From: Entomortierella parvispora
Taxonomy: Eukaryota; Mortierellomycota; Mortierellomycetes; Mortierellales; Mortierellaceae
DNA: 64,000 nucleotides
Assembly (NCBI GenBank): GCA_963573315.1
Contig: OY752140.1
Coordinates: 310,001-374,000 of the forward strand
Direction: 5' to 3'
Part shown: positions 44,201-54,195 of the stretch, piece by piece
Layout of the letters: every line of letters begins with the position of its first letter
Numbering within the stretch: the first letter of the stretch is position 1
Position numbers and translations under genes: made by a program
The notes under the pieces: model-generated
The model's input: only the letters and a program-made list of their open reading frames with translations
Databases searched by the model: none
Told to the model about the DNA's origin: nothing

Positions 44201-45177
44201 TTTACGGCGAATCTGCCAACGTCAGCAGTACCGTTTCGGGATCAATTCAGGGCAAGTACAGCGTAGCCCGCCTCTACGCTCAAGCCAAGAATGGTCGTAT
44301 CAGTTCCACAGTCCATCTGCTCAATACGGACGATCAACTCCCTGCTCCCAAAGTCATTGTGGTGGGACAGAACCACCGGGTGGACCTCCATGTAGACGGA
44401 TCGGATCTCTTTGGACCATTCACAGTCGAGTCAAAGACCCAATGCTCACCGCTGGACGTCAAGATCCTATTGGCAAGTGTGGATCAACGGATTTTGGGCA
44501 ACTTTATCAACTTTGGAGGACCAGTGAGGGTGAGGATGTCGGGCAATTATCAGGGACGGATCGAGACAAGAACACACTATGGAAGGATCTACTTGGATGA
44601 ACCGGAGTTTGTGAGGTTGGAGGGGGCGATGCTGACCATGCCTTCAGCCAGTGATCGAAATGCGTGTGCGCTGTCGGCGGATTCACATAGTCTGGTCTCC
44701 CAGCAATCGAGCATCATCCCATCTCGATCCTCATCCAATGGGACAACCATGTCCTGGGGCGAGGATCAGCACCCACATCACAACAACAACAACAACAACA
44801 ACAACGGCCATCACCACACAAACGGTCAACCTCATTCCTCTCAAAAGAATGGAAGCAATCAACCACCTCAACATCAGCAACAACAACAACAACATCAATT
44901 GAGCCAGAGCACGACCTCGAATGGATCCGGGCCAAACTCTAGGGCAGAGTCGACCAATGGCTCGTTTTCAGAGAGCCGATCGATCGGCGGGACGGCGCGG
45001 TCGACTCATGGATCGTCTCCCACCTCCAAGGAGGCGTGCAAGGCTGAGAAGCAGCGCAGGAAAGAAGAGAATAAGGACTCTGTGATAACCAGAGAGCTGA
45101 TTGGCACGATTGGACAAGGACCTGGCTTGATGATGGTCAAGAACAGCAGCGGAGACATCCATGTCGAACTGATCTAG
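41241..45177 (+). CDS. Beta-rich (adhesin-like) hypothetical protein with 2.4-kb first intron
   Basis: Function unknown. Three exons give 472 residues: 41241-41351, 43777-44103, 44197-45177. Exon 1 (MGIFQKPLLPARYDNEDVQ...NVVGLAK) joins in phase 0 to GEITILSGNEDMIQIRTSV. Residues 20-310 alternate short hydrophobic strands and turns (for example LDIQIARGEISID, VSSTVSGSIQGKY, VRVRMSGNYQGRIETRTHYGRIYLD), which looks like the beta-helical repeats of DUF4097-type putative adhesins. There is no signal peptide or membrane span, so it is probably intracellular. Residues 320-430 are low complexity: Asn run, His/Gln run and Ser-rich. The C-terminus is conserved-looking (ELIGTIGQGPGLMMVKNSSG, then DIHVELI). 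The long first intron makes exon 1 less certain; an alternative start inside exon 2 cannot be excluded. Confidence 0.68.
41352..43776 (+). other. Unusually long intron, 2,425 bases
   Basis: Donor AAG|GTAAAAG at 41352 and acceptor TTGTTAG ending at 43776. All other introns here are below about 470 bases. The interior has T-rich tracts and no convincing open frame on either strand. It may hold a second promoter, a non-coding RNA or an unrecognised gene. Confidence 0.55.
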
Positions 45178-45528
45178 ACTGTTGACAAGAATCGATCCTT
45201 TTGGAGTGCTTTCTCTTTTTTACCAAAAGACTCTTGTCCTCGTTTACTGTCCGTTTATTATTCAGGGCAGACAGATACACAGCACCGACCAGTAGACCAT
45301 GCACACGATACATCCATAAATTCATAATAAGTACACATACACGTCTCATTCTATACTAGTAAGAGAAGAAAGAAGGAAAGAAAGAAAAAAAAAGGAAAAG
45401 GAAAAATGGGGTTCTTGCATTTGGTGGCGGTGGCTTTGCGCCGTCATCCTCACCATGACTTTCTGAGGCATCCCATTCTTTGCTCCTTTTGTCCTTCGAC
45501 TCCAAATGTGCTCCACCCACCCAGTCCA
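45178..45528. other. Spacer between beta-rich gene and pol eta
   Basis: This 351-base tandem spacer contains the 3' end of the beta-rich gene and the pol eta promoter, with a GAAAGAAAG tract (45361-45402). The pol eta frame stays open upstream to an ATG at 45406, so part of this could be coding if that start is used. Confidence 0.5.
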
Positions 45529-48500
45529 ATGACCTCCCCGGCCTCGCGCATCAACACGCCCGAGGTGCTTCGGAAACGCAAATGCTATCTGCACATTGAC
45601 CTCGGTACATGTCCAGCCCCTGCCTCATGTCATTGACACGAAATGTCATGCTGCTCTTTTTTTTTTTTTTTTTATTTTTTTTTGTGGTTTGCCGGTCATT
45701 GCCACCAAATTTGATATCGGTCCGGATTCACTAACCGCTCTCCGATGGTCTGTTTTTGAATATACGTCCATGTAGATTGCTTCTTTGCACAAGTAGGCAA
45801 GTATCATCATCTAGAGAGGAATGCATTTCACGCTGTTTTATCTTTCATGTCAACGTTTGTACTAATCCTTTTGTAATCTCCGGACCTTTCACTTTTCTTA
45901 GAATCCATTCGCTTAGGACTTCCGCCCGAGGTACCCCTAGTCTCTCAACAATGGAACGCCATCATCGCCGTCAACTATTCAGCCCGTAAATTCGGAATCA
46001 CTCGACTTCACCACAACGTGTTTGATGCAAAGCAGCTCTGTCCCGAACTCGTTTGTGCCCACGTGGCGACCCTGGGACCGGGGGATTCCCAACCAGATTA
46101 TTACCCTGCCCCATCTCGATATACCCACAAGGTCTCTCTGGATCCTTACAGGAAGGCCTCGGCTAGGATCTTTTCCGTTTTTTCAAAATTCTGTCTCAAA
46201 TCTCAAAAGGGAGGACTGGACGAGGTCTTTATGGACGTGACTGATATCGTGAACCAAAGGATTATGGACGAGTATGGCCAGGATTTGTCGAAATGGGACC
46301 GGGATTCAGCAGAGCAGATAAACTGGACGAGGGATCATCCCCACGCGGGATATGTTTTTGGGGCTCCAAAAGAGGGTGGAACGACAACCATATCGTCAAT
46401 AGGACATGACAGCGAAGATGAAGACGAGGATGAGGATGGAGAAGGTCGAACACTGGTTGCCGAGGAGTATCTGGAAGAAGGTCTGGAGGACATTCCTGTT
46501 GGCGATGAATTCGAGGAGGATGACGAGGCGAGTGGCTCGGCTGTGGAGACCCATGGCCAGGACGCACCAAAGAAACCAGAGGCAGAGGAGGAAGATGAAT
46601 TCGATCTAGATCTCGAACATCTCATCAACAGCGAGTTTGACACCACTTTTTCCCAGCAAGGAGATGTATCCTCTGCACCCCACACAACTACCAACGTTGA
46701 CAGGGCGGGCCATGAACAACAACAGCAAATACAACAGCATCAACACCGACCTTTACCACAAGATACCCAGCCAGGAACAGAAAATTCTGAACCGGCGACA
46801 GCAGAGAAAACAGAGGAGGAGTTGCGCTTGGAAAAGGAGGCCGAGGATGAACGGTTACGGGCAGAGCTAGAACAACTACGACCATATTATGGAATTCCGG
46901 AAGATACATTCGAAGAGCAATTTTGGGGCGAGATGCAAATGTTGAAGGCAGCCGAGTTTTGCAATGAAGTCCGACAGGCTGTTAAGGATGAGCTCGGGTA
47001 TACCTGCTCTGCAGGCATCTCCAGCAACAAGCTGTTGGCAAAGCTTGGATCAGGCATGAACAAGCCATTTGCGCAGGTACGAATGGCGACTGGGCATCCT
47101 GAAGTCTGACCATGAGAAACCCCATCTAATTTTTTTTCCCTGTGTGTGTGTGTGTGCTCTTTTGTCTAGACTATAATTCTACCTCGATATATCCCAAACT
47201 TACTCCATGGTATCAAGCTGTCCAAGATCCGCAATCTGGGGGGTAAATTTGGCAGTCAGGTCAAGGCCGATTACAACATTCAGCGCGCCTCCCAACTCTG
47301 GCCCATTCCTCTGCGGACCCTCCAGGAACGGTATGGCGATCAAGCGGGGTTGGAACTCTGGCAATGGACTCGAGGCATTGACCACGTCGGGATCCGGAAA
47401 ATCAAATCCAAATCCATGTGTTCCCACAAGTCCTTTATTCCGGCCCTAAGTGACATGGAAGAAATCCAGTTTTGGATCTCCTCCACGTGTCTAGAATTGG
47501 TGTCCAGGATAGAGGCCGAGTATGAGGAAACGGAACGGTGGCCGCGGACCATCTCATTAGGATTTTACGGCGGCAAGAAGGCAGCTCAAGATCAACAAGA
47601 ATCTGACAGGACATCGAGTTTTCGTGCACCCCATAAAGGATCAAGGTCGATGCCTCTGGGAAGTCGGTTCGAGTATGGAGGCGTAGAAGGGATGGCGAGA
47701 AAGATGTATGCGACCGTGGAAAAGTTGGTCAGAGAATCAGAGACTGGTGGAGGAAGACCAATCTTGCCATTGATCTTGTTGACAGTGACAGTGTCCAATT
47801 TTGCAGGCGGGAAGGGATCAGCCTTGGGAGATATCACAAAGTTCTTTTCGAAAGCTCCGCTAGCGCCTTTGCAGACCGAGCAGTCGACAGTGCAGAAACA
47901 GCAACAGACGCAATCTGAGACGGAAGAGAAGACCAAAAATGTCAAGGAAGAGGAATCACTTTACCCCACGTCCATTTTGAAGGCAGTGGATCCGAAAAGA
48001 CAGATGGAAAAGGCCGTTGCCATGCAGAGACGGAAACGGTTTTTCAATCCAGAGACATTTCCTGTCCAAGAGGCTACCAGTAACCATCGGCGTGCTTGCT
48101 CTCCTGTGCATGACATTGGATCCATCGGTACAGACGCAGAACGCTCTGTTACAAGGTCATCCACCGCCTCTGCAGCTCCTCCTCAATCTCCGCCTCTTGC
48201 TCAATTGGATGGAGATCGCCCCACTGGTGCGATGGAATCCCAAGCTCCTGCGACTCTTCTCTGTGACCAATGCTCTGGTGGACCGCGTCTAATCCCCATT
48301 GGGGACTGGGAACAACACCAAGATTTCCATTTCGCATTGAAAATTCAACAGGAGGACCGCCAGGAACATCATTTAGCACGCCAGCAACAGCAGCAGGTGC
48401 ACGCCGCAGCGACGACGACAAGCTCTGGCAACCATGGTTCCAAGCGGAATGCCTCGTCTTCTTCTTCCTCCTTGTCGATGTCGTCCAACGGTGGAAAGCG

Positions 48501-48573
48501 CAAGAAACAGACAGCAGCCTCAGCCGCATCCTCTACTCCATTGCTTTCGAAATTTTTCAAGCCAAGCTCCTAG
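45529..48573 (+). CDS. DNA polymerase eta (Y-family translesion polymerase)
   Basis: Nuclear translesion polymerase that bypasses UV photoproducts. Four exons give 891 residues: 45529-45604, 45776-45796, 45902-47076, 47170-48573. The active-site motif HIDLDCFFAQVES has metal-binding Asp24, and the second carboxylate pair is D139-E140 in GGLDEVFMDVTD. AVNYSARKFGITR, CSAGISSNKLLAKLGSGMNKP and KIRNLGGKFGSQV match palm, fingers and thumb of pol eta; the little-finger domain follows. A UBZ-type ubiquitin-binding zinc finger begins at C789 (CDQC ... HQDFHFALKIQQE), and the C-terminus STPLLSKFFKPSS is a PIP-like box for PCNA. An acidic insertion of about 120 residues (about 185-305, D/E-rich with a Gln run) splits the palm. 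Exon 2 is 21 bases and its downstream intron is GC-AG. An in-frame upstream ATG at 45406 would add 41 residues; the shorter start fits the family better. Confidence 0.94.
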
Positions 48574-49027
48574 TGTGAGCAGCTGTTTGTTGTGGTCTTG
48601 GGGGGCAAGGGGAGATCGTTTGTTTTCATATCCGCTCTCGTTTGTTTTCATCTCCCAACCGTTCTGTTTTCATTTCCCATGCATGCAGCATCCGTAACAT
48701 TAAACTAAACTGTATTTTATCCTCTTTTTTTTATTTTTTTTTTTCAATTGAATTGCTGTTGCTGTCGGTGGTGTTGTTGTTGTTGTTGTTGTGTTGTTGT
48801 TGCTGGTGTGGTTTTAAGGTTGCTGATGTGCATGTGTGAAAGGGCTACTCCGCCATGCCGCCGAGCCCCCGCATGTGCAGCAAGGCATGGGTGAAAAGCC
48901 GACCGGTTCAAACAGATATCCGATCCGTTCCATCGCTAAATTGATGGAAGAGGGAGGGGGGGAGAACCTGGCGAAAGGAAGAGAGATGGACAAAGAGAGT
49001 GCGGGCGGAGGAGAAGGACAGATGACC
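48574..49027. other. Convergent spacer, pol eta / Rheb
   Basis: 454 bases hold the 3' ends of two convergent genes. It carries T-rich tracts (48725-48744) and a GTT repeat (48771-48803). No gene is seen. Confidence 0.55.
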
Positions 49028-50643
49028 CTATTGAATCAAGCAAATGTCGTCCTTTTTTTCTTCTGGCACCGCCTGGGTTGACTTTTCAATCTCGTTCATC
49101 ATCAATTCAAATGCACGCTCTAAATGACAACCATGGAAATCATTAGAAGATTAGTATTCAAACAATAACAACAACAACAACAACGATAACAAAAAGAAAA
49201 CCACATCCAATGGATTGGAGTACCGCCCTCATTCAAAAAAAACCCGGGCTGGGGAAACTGATTCATCCAACGTAGTTCAATTGATCCTCTCTCTCAATCG
49301 TCCTCACTTACCAATGTTGCTGTTCAACTTTGCAGAAGTCTCACAAGACAGACATTTCCAGCGCACGGCCAGATCCTCGCCTTCCTTCTTTGAGACCTGA
49401 CGCTGGCTCTGCAGATCCGTCTTGTTACCGACAATGACAAGGGGGACCCAATCCGTGCCGGTGAAATTCAAAATCTTGTCCCGAATGATCGAGATCATAT
49501 CAAAGCTTTGTTTGCTCGTCACAGAGTACACAAGCACGTACCCATGCACATCCAAGGCATACCGACCGTTGAAGATTGAGAACTCGTCCTTTTTTTTTTT
49601 TTTTTTTTTCCCAATTTGCAGATTTGCAGAAAGAAAGAGTAATGAAATAAAAAAGAAAATGAGTCAGTCGTGTTGCTTTGAAAGCCATTGCCTGTCATTG
49701 TTGTTTTTTTTTACCTGTCCAGCGGTATCCAAGATTTGAATCTCATAATTTTGACCACGGAAGGTCAAGAACTTTGACTTGTTATCCGAGATGGTGGGTA
49801 GGTACGAATCATCAAAGACATTGTCGACATATTGCGCGATCATGGATGATTTGCCTAAATGGCGATACGGCCGCCGCCAAACAAACAAAAACAATAAAGT
49901 CAATGAGAGATGTATTTAGCAACTTTGAAAGTATCTCATGGGTATTCATTGACATGGTCAATCATCCTCCCCCTCCTACCCCCCATTGCACACTCGAGAG
50001 AAAGTAGGAGATGAAAGGAGATGGAAATAGATTGTCCGTCTCCTCTGTCCCCTCGTTTCGAACTTGCATGCAAGAGTACCACCCCGCCAACCCTCCCATT
50101 GCTCGCCTCTTTCTCGCCCTCTCGCCCTTCTTCCATCCACCCCCCCCCCTTTTTTTTTCCAATGAAATGAAAATGACGAATATGACATGACAAACAGTTT
50201 CGTCCGCACAGCAAGAAACTAAATTTCCCAAGCATCCATCACTGATGCAGCATTAAGGCTGATAGGAAAACGTGGAACATGAGGGGAAGGGGCGAGAGGG
50301 GGTTGCCATTCACCAAAAAAAAAAAAAAAAAAAAAAAAATAGCCCAAAGGATGTCATTCTTCTTTTTGATTGCCGCTGTGTTGTGTTGGGTTCTTTCAGG
50401 GTCGGATTTAGTTTTAGAAAATCTGTCCCGTCCAACCCTCGGTAAGTCTTTTTTTGTCTTGCGTCGTGGACCCTGTCTCTCCTTTGCAGTGTCCAAGTCC
50501 GTTGGATGGACAAATGCAAGTGCAAGGGGATTGAAAAAAAAAGAGCCATCATCCTTACCAACGGCTCGGGCTCCAAGAAGAACGATGCGACGAACTCGCG
50601 TAGTTGAAGACGATTCCGAGACTGGCACGGCTGCTGGACTCAT
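49028..50643 (-). CDS. Rheb-type small GTPase
   Basis: Ras-superfamily GTPase of the Rheb branch, known in other fungi for TOR and nutrient signalling at endomembranes. Four exons give 197 residues: 50643-50559, 49854-49715, 49588-49312, 49119-49028. G1 is GARAVGKSS, with Arg at the Ras Gly12 position as is diagnostic for Rheb. G2 region is DSYLPTISDN, G3 is DTAGQDEFSIF, then GYVLVYSVTSKQSFDMI, G4 is NKTDL and G5 is CETSAK. The C-terminus DDICLIQ is a CaaX box for prenylation. An N-terminal extension of about 18 residues precedes the G domain. Intron 1 is long (704 bases). The acceptor of exon 3 is preceded by a run of A rather than pyrimidines. The family's GAP, TSC2, shares a fold with the RapGAP encoded at 4440-6886, but nothing here links those two genes. 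Confidence 0.95.
49590..49609 (-). repeat. Run of 20 A (transcript strand) at a Rheb splice acceptor
   Basis: On the coding strand 20 A end in AAG, and the G closes the intron before GACGAG (Asp-Glu of DTAGQDE). No pyrimidine tract is present in the last 25 bases of the intron. Confidence 0.7.
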
Positions 50644-51625
50644 TTTATGTGTGCGTGAATGTGTGTGTGTGTGTGTGTGGTACAAAGAGAGGGTGGAGTG
50701 AGGTCTGAGCACGGGTACTGGAGGGAGAAAATAGGTTCCGTGGAGACAAGAGGAGAGCAAAGGGGCGGAAGGGGGGGAGGATTGATAGAAGCTGGTGGTG
50801 GGAAGAGGACCAGAGGAGGGAGGGTGCGATAAGACAAGGTTGAAGGAAGGGGAAAAGAGGAAACAAAGCGAAAACAAAAAAAAGTTCGGCCCATGGTTTA
50901 TAAACCCCATGGCTCATGCCACGCACTCATGGGCCACCCATGCAAGCGCCCATGCAATAAGAGAAAAAAAAAAAAAAAAAAAACTGACAAACAGACAGAA
51001 GGAAGAAATAAAAATAATCGCCGTCCAAACAGGAGACGAGCACAGATACACACACACCTCCATGGGAACCAAAAACGGGCAACAAACCCGCAGCCATCGG
51101 CACCCCTGCGCCCCTCCGTCCCTCTTCCCCCCCTCTTTCTTCTTTTCCAGAGTTGACCCCTATTGATAAGCCTGTGCTCTGTCCCTTCCTTCGCCAGACT
51201 CAAACATTGTCAACCTCGCCTCCAAACATCCACCGCTCAGAGCCGCTGTGCCAAGCACAGACTCGTGTGGCCCATCGACAGCAAACAGATATAAAAGCAA
51301 AAAAAAAAAAAGTCGACTCCTTGCTTCCATCGCTTGTTTTGCCACCTCTGTGGCTCCAATGAAATCGTTCCCATTGATATCCATCGCCTCTGATACGGTC
51401 GCCCCTATAACCCATCATCGACAGAGGAAAAGAGAAGGGGGGGGGGAAAGTGCCACGCCCGAGAAAGATATGGGCCGCCCCATTGCATGTGAAAAATCAG
51501 CAGTTGTTGTTGTTTTAATCATTCAACCGGTGGTTTTGCTGATAATCGGATCTAGTTGTTTTGTTGATCCAAGTTTTTTCTTTCCCCTCTCCAAACTTCT
51601 TGTCGTTGTCGAATTGACTCTAGCA
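50644..51625. other. Spacer, Rheb upstream region and SmG 3' flank
   Basis: 982 bases between two minus-strand genes. It contains a GT repeat near 50660-50679 and a 12-base palindrome with TATA core at 50895-50906. An A-run lies at about 50964-50983, followed by C/T-rich sequence. No gene is supported. Confidence 0.5.
50891..50912 (-). promoter_or_regulatory. Palindromic TATA element upstream of Rheb
   Basis: The perfect palindrome GGTTTATAAACC (50895-50906) is flanked by CCATGG on each side (50891-50896 and 50907-50912). It lies about 250 bases upstream of the Rheb ATG. TTTATAAA reads as a TATA box on either strand. Confidence 0.4.
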
Positions 51626-52365
51626 TTAATGAATCCTGTCCAATGCCTCCAGCACCACCACACTGTTTCCTCGGAGAACCTAAAGAAGAAGAAAAAAGAG
51701 AGGATCAAACTGGTTAGGAAAGAGATCACAAAAAAAAACTACATCACTTGCAAAGAAAGAGGGCGCAGCTGATTTCTCTTTTCCAGATAATGAAAAAAAG
51801 AAAGAAAGAAAGAAAGCAACGACAATGGACAATCCAAACAAAAGAATATTCATACCACCATGCCGATCTGCTTCTTCTCTGTTGGGCTAACTTCCTCCAC
51901 AGCCTCATCCAAGACCAAGTTCATGAAGGGATCGAAACCGCGGAGAACACCAGTGACCTTGCGGGCTCCGTTCAACTGGACAAAGACGTGCTTGTCCATG
52001 TATCTAAAAGACAGGGAAATGGCGGCAAACAACAGAAACAAAGTCAGTCCACGAGCCAGAACTGATGTTGTGTCTGCAGAATCTTCAACGTCGCGTGGGT
52101 GGCAATCCTAGCCAGTGTTGGAACTCCTGCTGCTCTTCGCCTCTCTTGTCTCTTTTGTTCTGCGGTTCATTCGTTTCCAATATGTCTGGCGTCGGTCTGT
52201 TTGAAATCGCCGCTTCAGCTTTTGTTGTTGTGATTTTGATCCTGCTCAGTCGAGCATTGTTCCAGTCTTGAAAAGAGTCCTTTGATGAAGAGTTCCTGGT
52301 CCAGCGCTTAGTGCTGTTGATGGCATTTACTTCTTGAGCTCTGGTGTTGCTGCTTTTGCGGACAT
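51626..52365 (-). CDS. Small nuclear ribonucleoprotein G (SmG)
   Basis: Core Sm protein of the heptameric ring on spliceosomal snRNAs. Three exons give 78 residues, matching the family size: 52365-52331, 52003-51856, 51679-51626. The Sm1 motif is YMDKHVFVQLNGARKVTGVLRGFDPFMNLVLDEA in register with SmG of other eukaryotes, followed by the SmG-specific EVSPTEKKQIGMV; Sm2 is VLRGNSVVVLEALDRIH. The first exon encodes only MSAKAATPELKK. The intron between exons 1 and 2 is 327 bases, long for so small a gene. It is divergent from the Tim21 gene. Confidence 0.96.
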
Positions 52366-52637
52366 GGCTGTAAGGATATAAGAGGGGGTGTAATGAGGGG
52401 GTAAAGGAGAAGAGAGAGGTCAGTTCAGCAGAGAGGACATTGCCACAAAAAAAAAAAGAATAAAAAAACGTGACGTAGATCTGAATCCGTGAATCGGTGG
52501 CAACATTCATGTCGAGACCTCTGCTCCCGCGGACGGTTCCCGTCTCCGAAAAGGAAAGGACCGATTACCTCTCCTCTGCTCTTTTCATTCATTTCATTCA
52601 TTCAACTCTTGGAATCAGCAGGAACACCCCCCGTCCA
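52366..52637. promoter_or_regulatory. Bidirectional promoter, SmG / Tim21
   Basis: Only 272 bases separate the two start codons. An A-rich stretch (52447-52466) lies near the middle. There is no clear TATA element, as is common for shared housekeeping promoters. Confidence 0.6.
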
Positions 52638-53905
52638 ATGTCATTCATTCACCAATCCGGCCTTCGCGCCGCCCGCGCCGTCTCTCCCAGGAACCTTCTC
52701 CAGGCTGGTCTCCGCCAGCAGGCGCCCCGCCCTACCGCCCTGACTAGAACCTCGGTCCGCACCATGGCCACGGAGCAGCCCAAGCACACTGGACAGCAGC
52801 GACCTCTCGGCGCCTTGGCTCAACGCACTGAACAAAAGACCTGGAAGGAGATGACCACACCCGAGAAAGGTGCGCGTGAAAACACACGGGGAGCTACCTG
52901 ACACTTTATCGCCATTGTCATTTTCTAACTGTATTGTTTCCTTTTTTTTTTTCTTTTTCTACATAGTCGTCACTGCCACAAAGACCACCACCAACTACAC
53001 CGTCATTGCTGCAGGAGTTGTCCTTGTTGGTACGCGTGCAATTGGAGAATCTGGACTTTGATCATGTTTTTTTTTTCAAGGATATTTCATTATCGGTTCA
53101 GGACCAAAGACATTTGTTTTTTCTCACTCTTGGATGTCTGCCTGGACTCGATTCATTGCCACTTCTAGGTGCTATTGGATACGCCATCATCTCGGAGCTT
53201 TTTGGAGCCAACAGTGACACCCACATCTTTGGTGATGCCTTGGAACGCGTCAGGAACAACGAGAAGGTATTGCGAGAGAATATCGAGCGTTGATGGAAAA
53301 GGTGGAAGCTTCAAGAACCTAACACGCGGCACCTGTTTTGTTGTCTTTTTTTACATATATATAGCTCAAGGATATCATTGGATCCCCTATGATGGGCCAC
53401 GGCGAGGCTTCCTCAAGCAAGAGACGTAGAAACCGTCGTATCCAGTATGTTTTTTGTCCCTCCTAGCTCTCTTCATTCCTGGCAATCTCATGATACCTTC
53501 CATTGTCCTAATGGGTCGCTAACTTTCTCCTTTTTTTTTTCTTCCTCTTTCCTCTCTAGTTCGCAGGTCATTTTGGATGGCGAAGGAAAGGAGCATCTGG
53601 TGATGCGTTTCTACGTCGAGGGACCTGATAACGAAGGAACAGCTCATTTGGAGATGGTCAAGGATCAGAACAACAAGTGGGAATACAAGTACCTCTTTGT
53701 CGACATTCCTGGTACGTACAAAAAAAAAGAAGACTGGAGAAGAATGTTGCTATTGCTTTTGGAAAACAGGACCCTTTGTTGTTGTTTTTCTTTGTTTCTA
53801 ACCAATCATTCTTTTCTTTCTGTTACAGGTGGCGTCAGGGCTGCTGAGCGCGTCTTTGTAGAGTACAACAAGTATGCCGGACAACCCGCGATCGAAGACA
53901 AGTAG
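52638..53905 (+). CDS. Mitochondrial import inner membrane translocase subunit Tim21
   Basis: Inner-membrane protein that links the TIM23 import channel to the TOM complex and respiratory chain. Six exons give 233 residues: 52638-52869, 52967-53029, 53169-53266, 53365-53444, 53560-53711, 53829-53905. Residues 1-45 form an Arg-rich, acid-free mitochondrial presequence (SFIHQSGLRAARAVSPRNLL). One membrane span follows at about 88-108 (TVIAAGVVLVGAIGYAIISELF). The intermembrane-space domain includes THIFGDALERVRNNEKLKDIIG, HSQVILDGEGKEHLVMRFYVEGP and KWEYKYLFVDIPGG, with RVFVEYNK near the end, all typical of Tim21. An in-frame ATG at 52509 would add 43 residues, but the downstream start gives a better presequence. 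It converges on the Kelch gene with 290 bases between stops. Confidence 0.93.
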
Positions 53906-54195
53906 AACAAAAGGGGGAAAAAAAGAGTGTGACCAAAAAAAAAAAAGCCTGACAAGGACGTCAGTGTGCATGTAAAATAAAACGGCCAGGAAAACCACAG
54001 GAACACTCTCCATCTCATGATCGTGGAAAATGGTAACAAAAACAGCCAAAGGGCGAGCGCATTTTCTTTAAAGCAAAAGCGTATTTATTCTTTTTGGTAT
54101 TGAGTCAGAAATGAATGTTGAACGAAAAAAAATCAAATCAAATACAAAACGCTTCGAGCATCGGCTCCACCTCAGAGTTCTTGGGGTCAAGAAGA

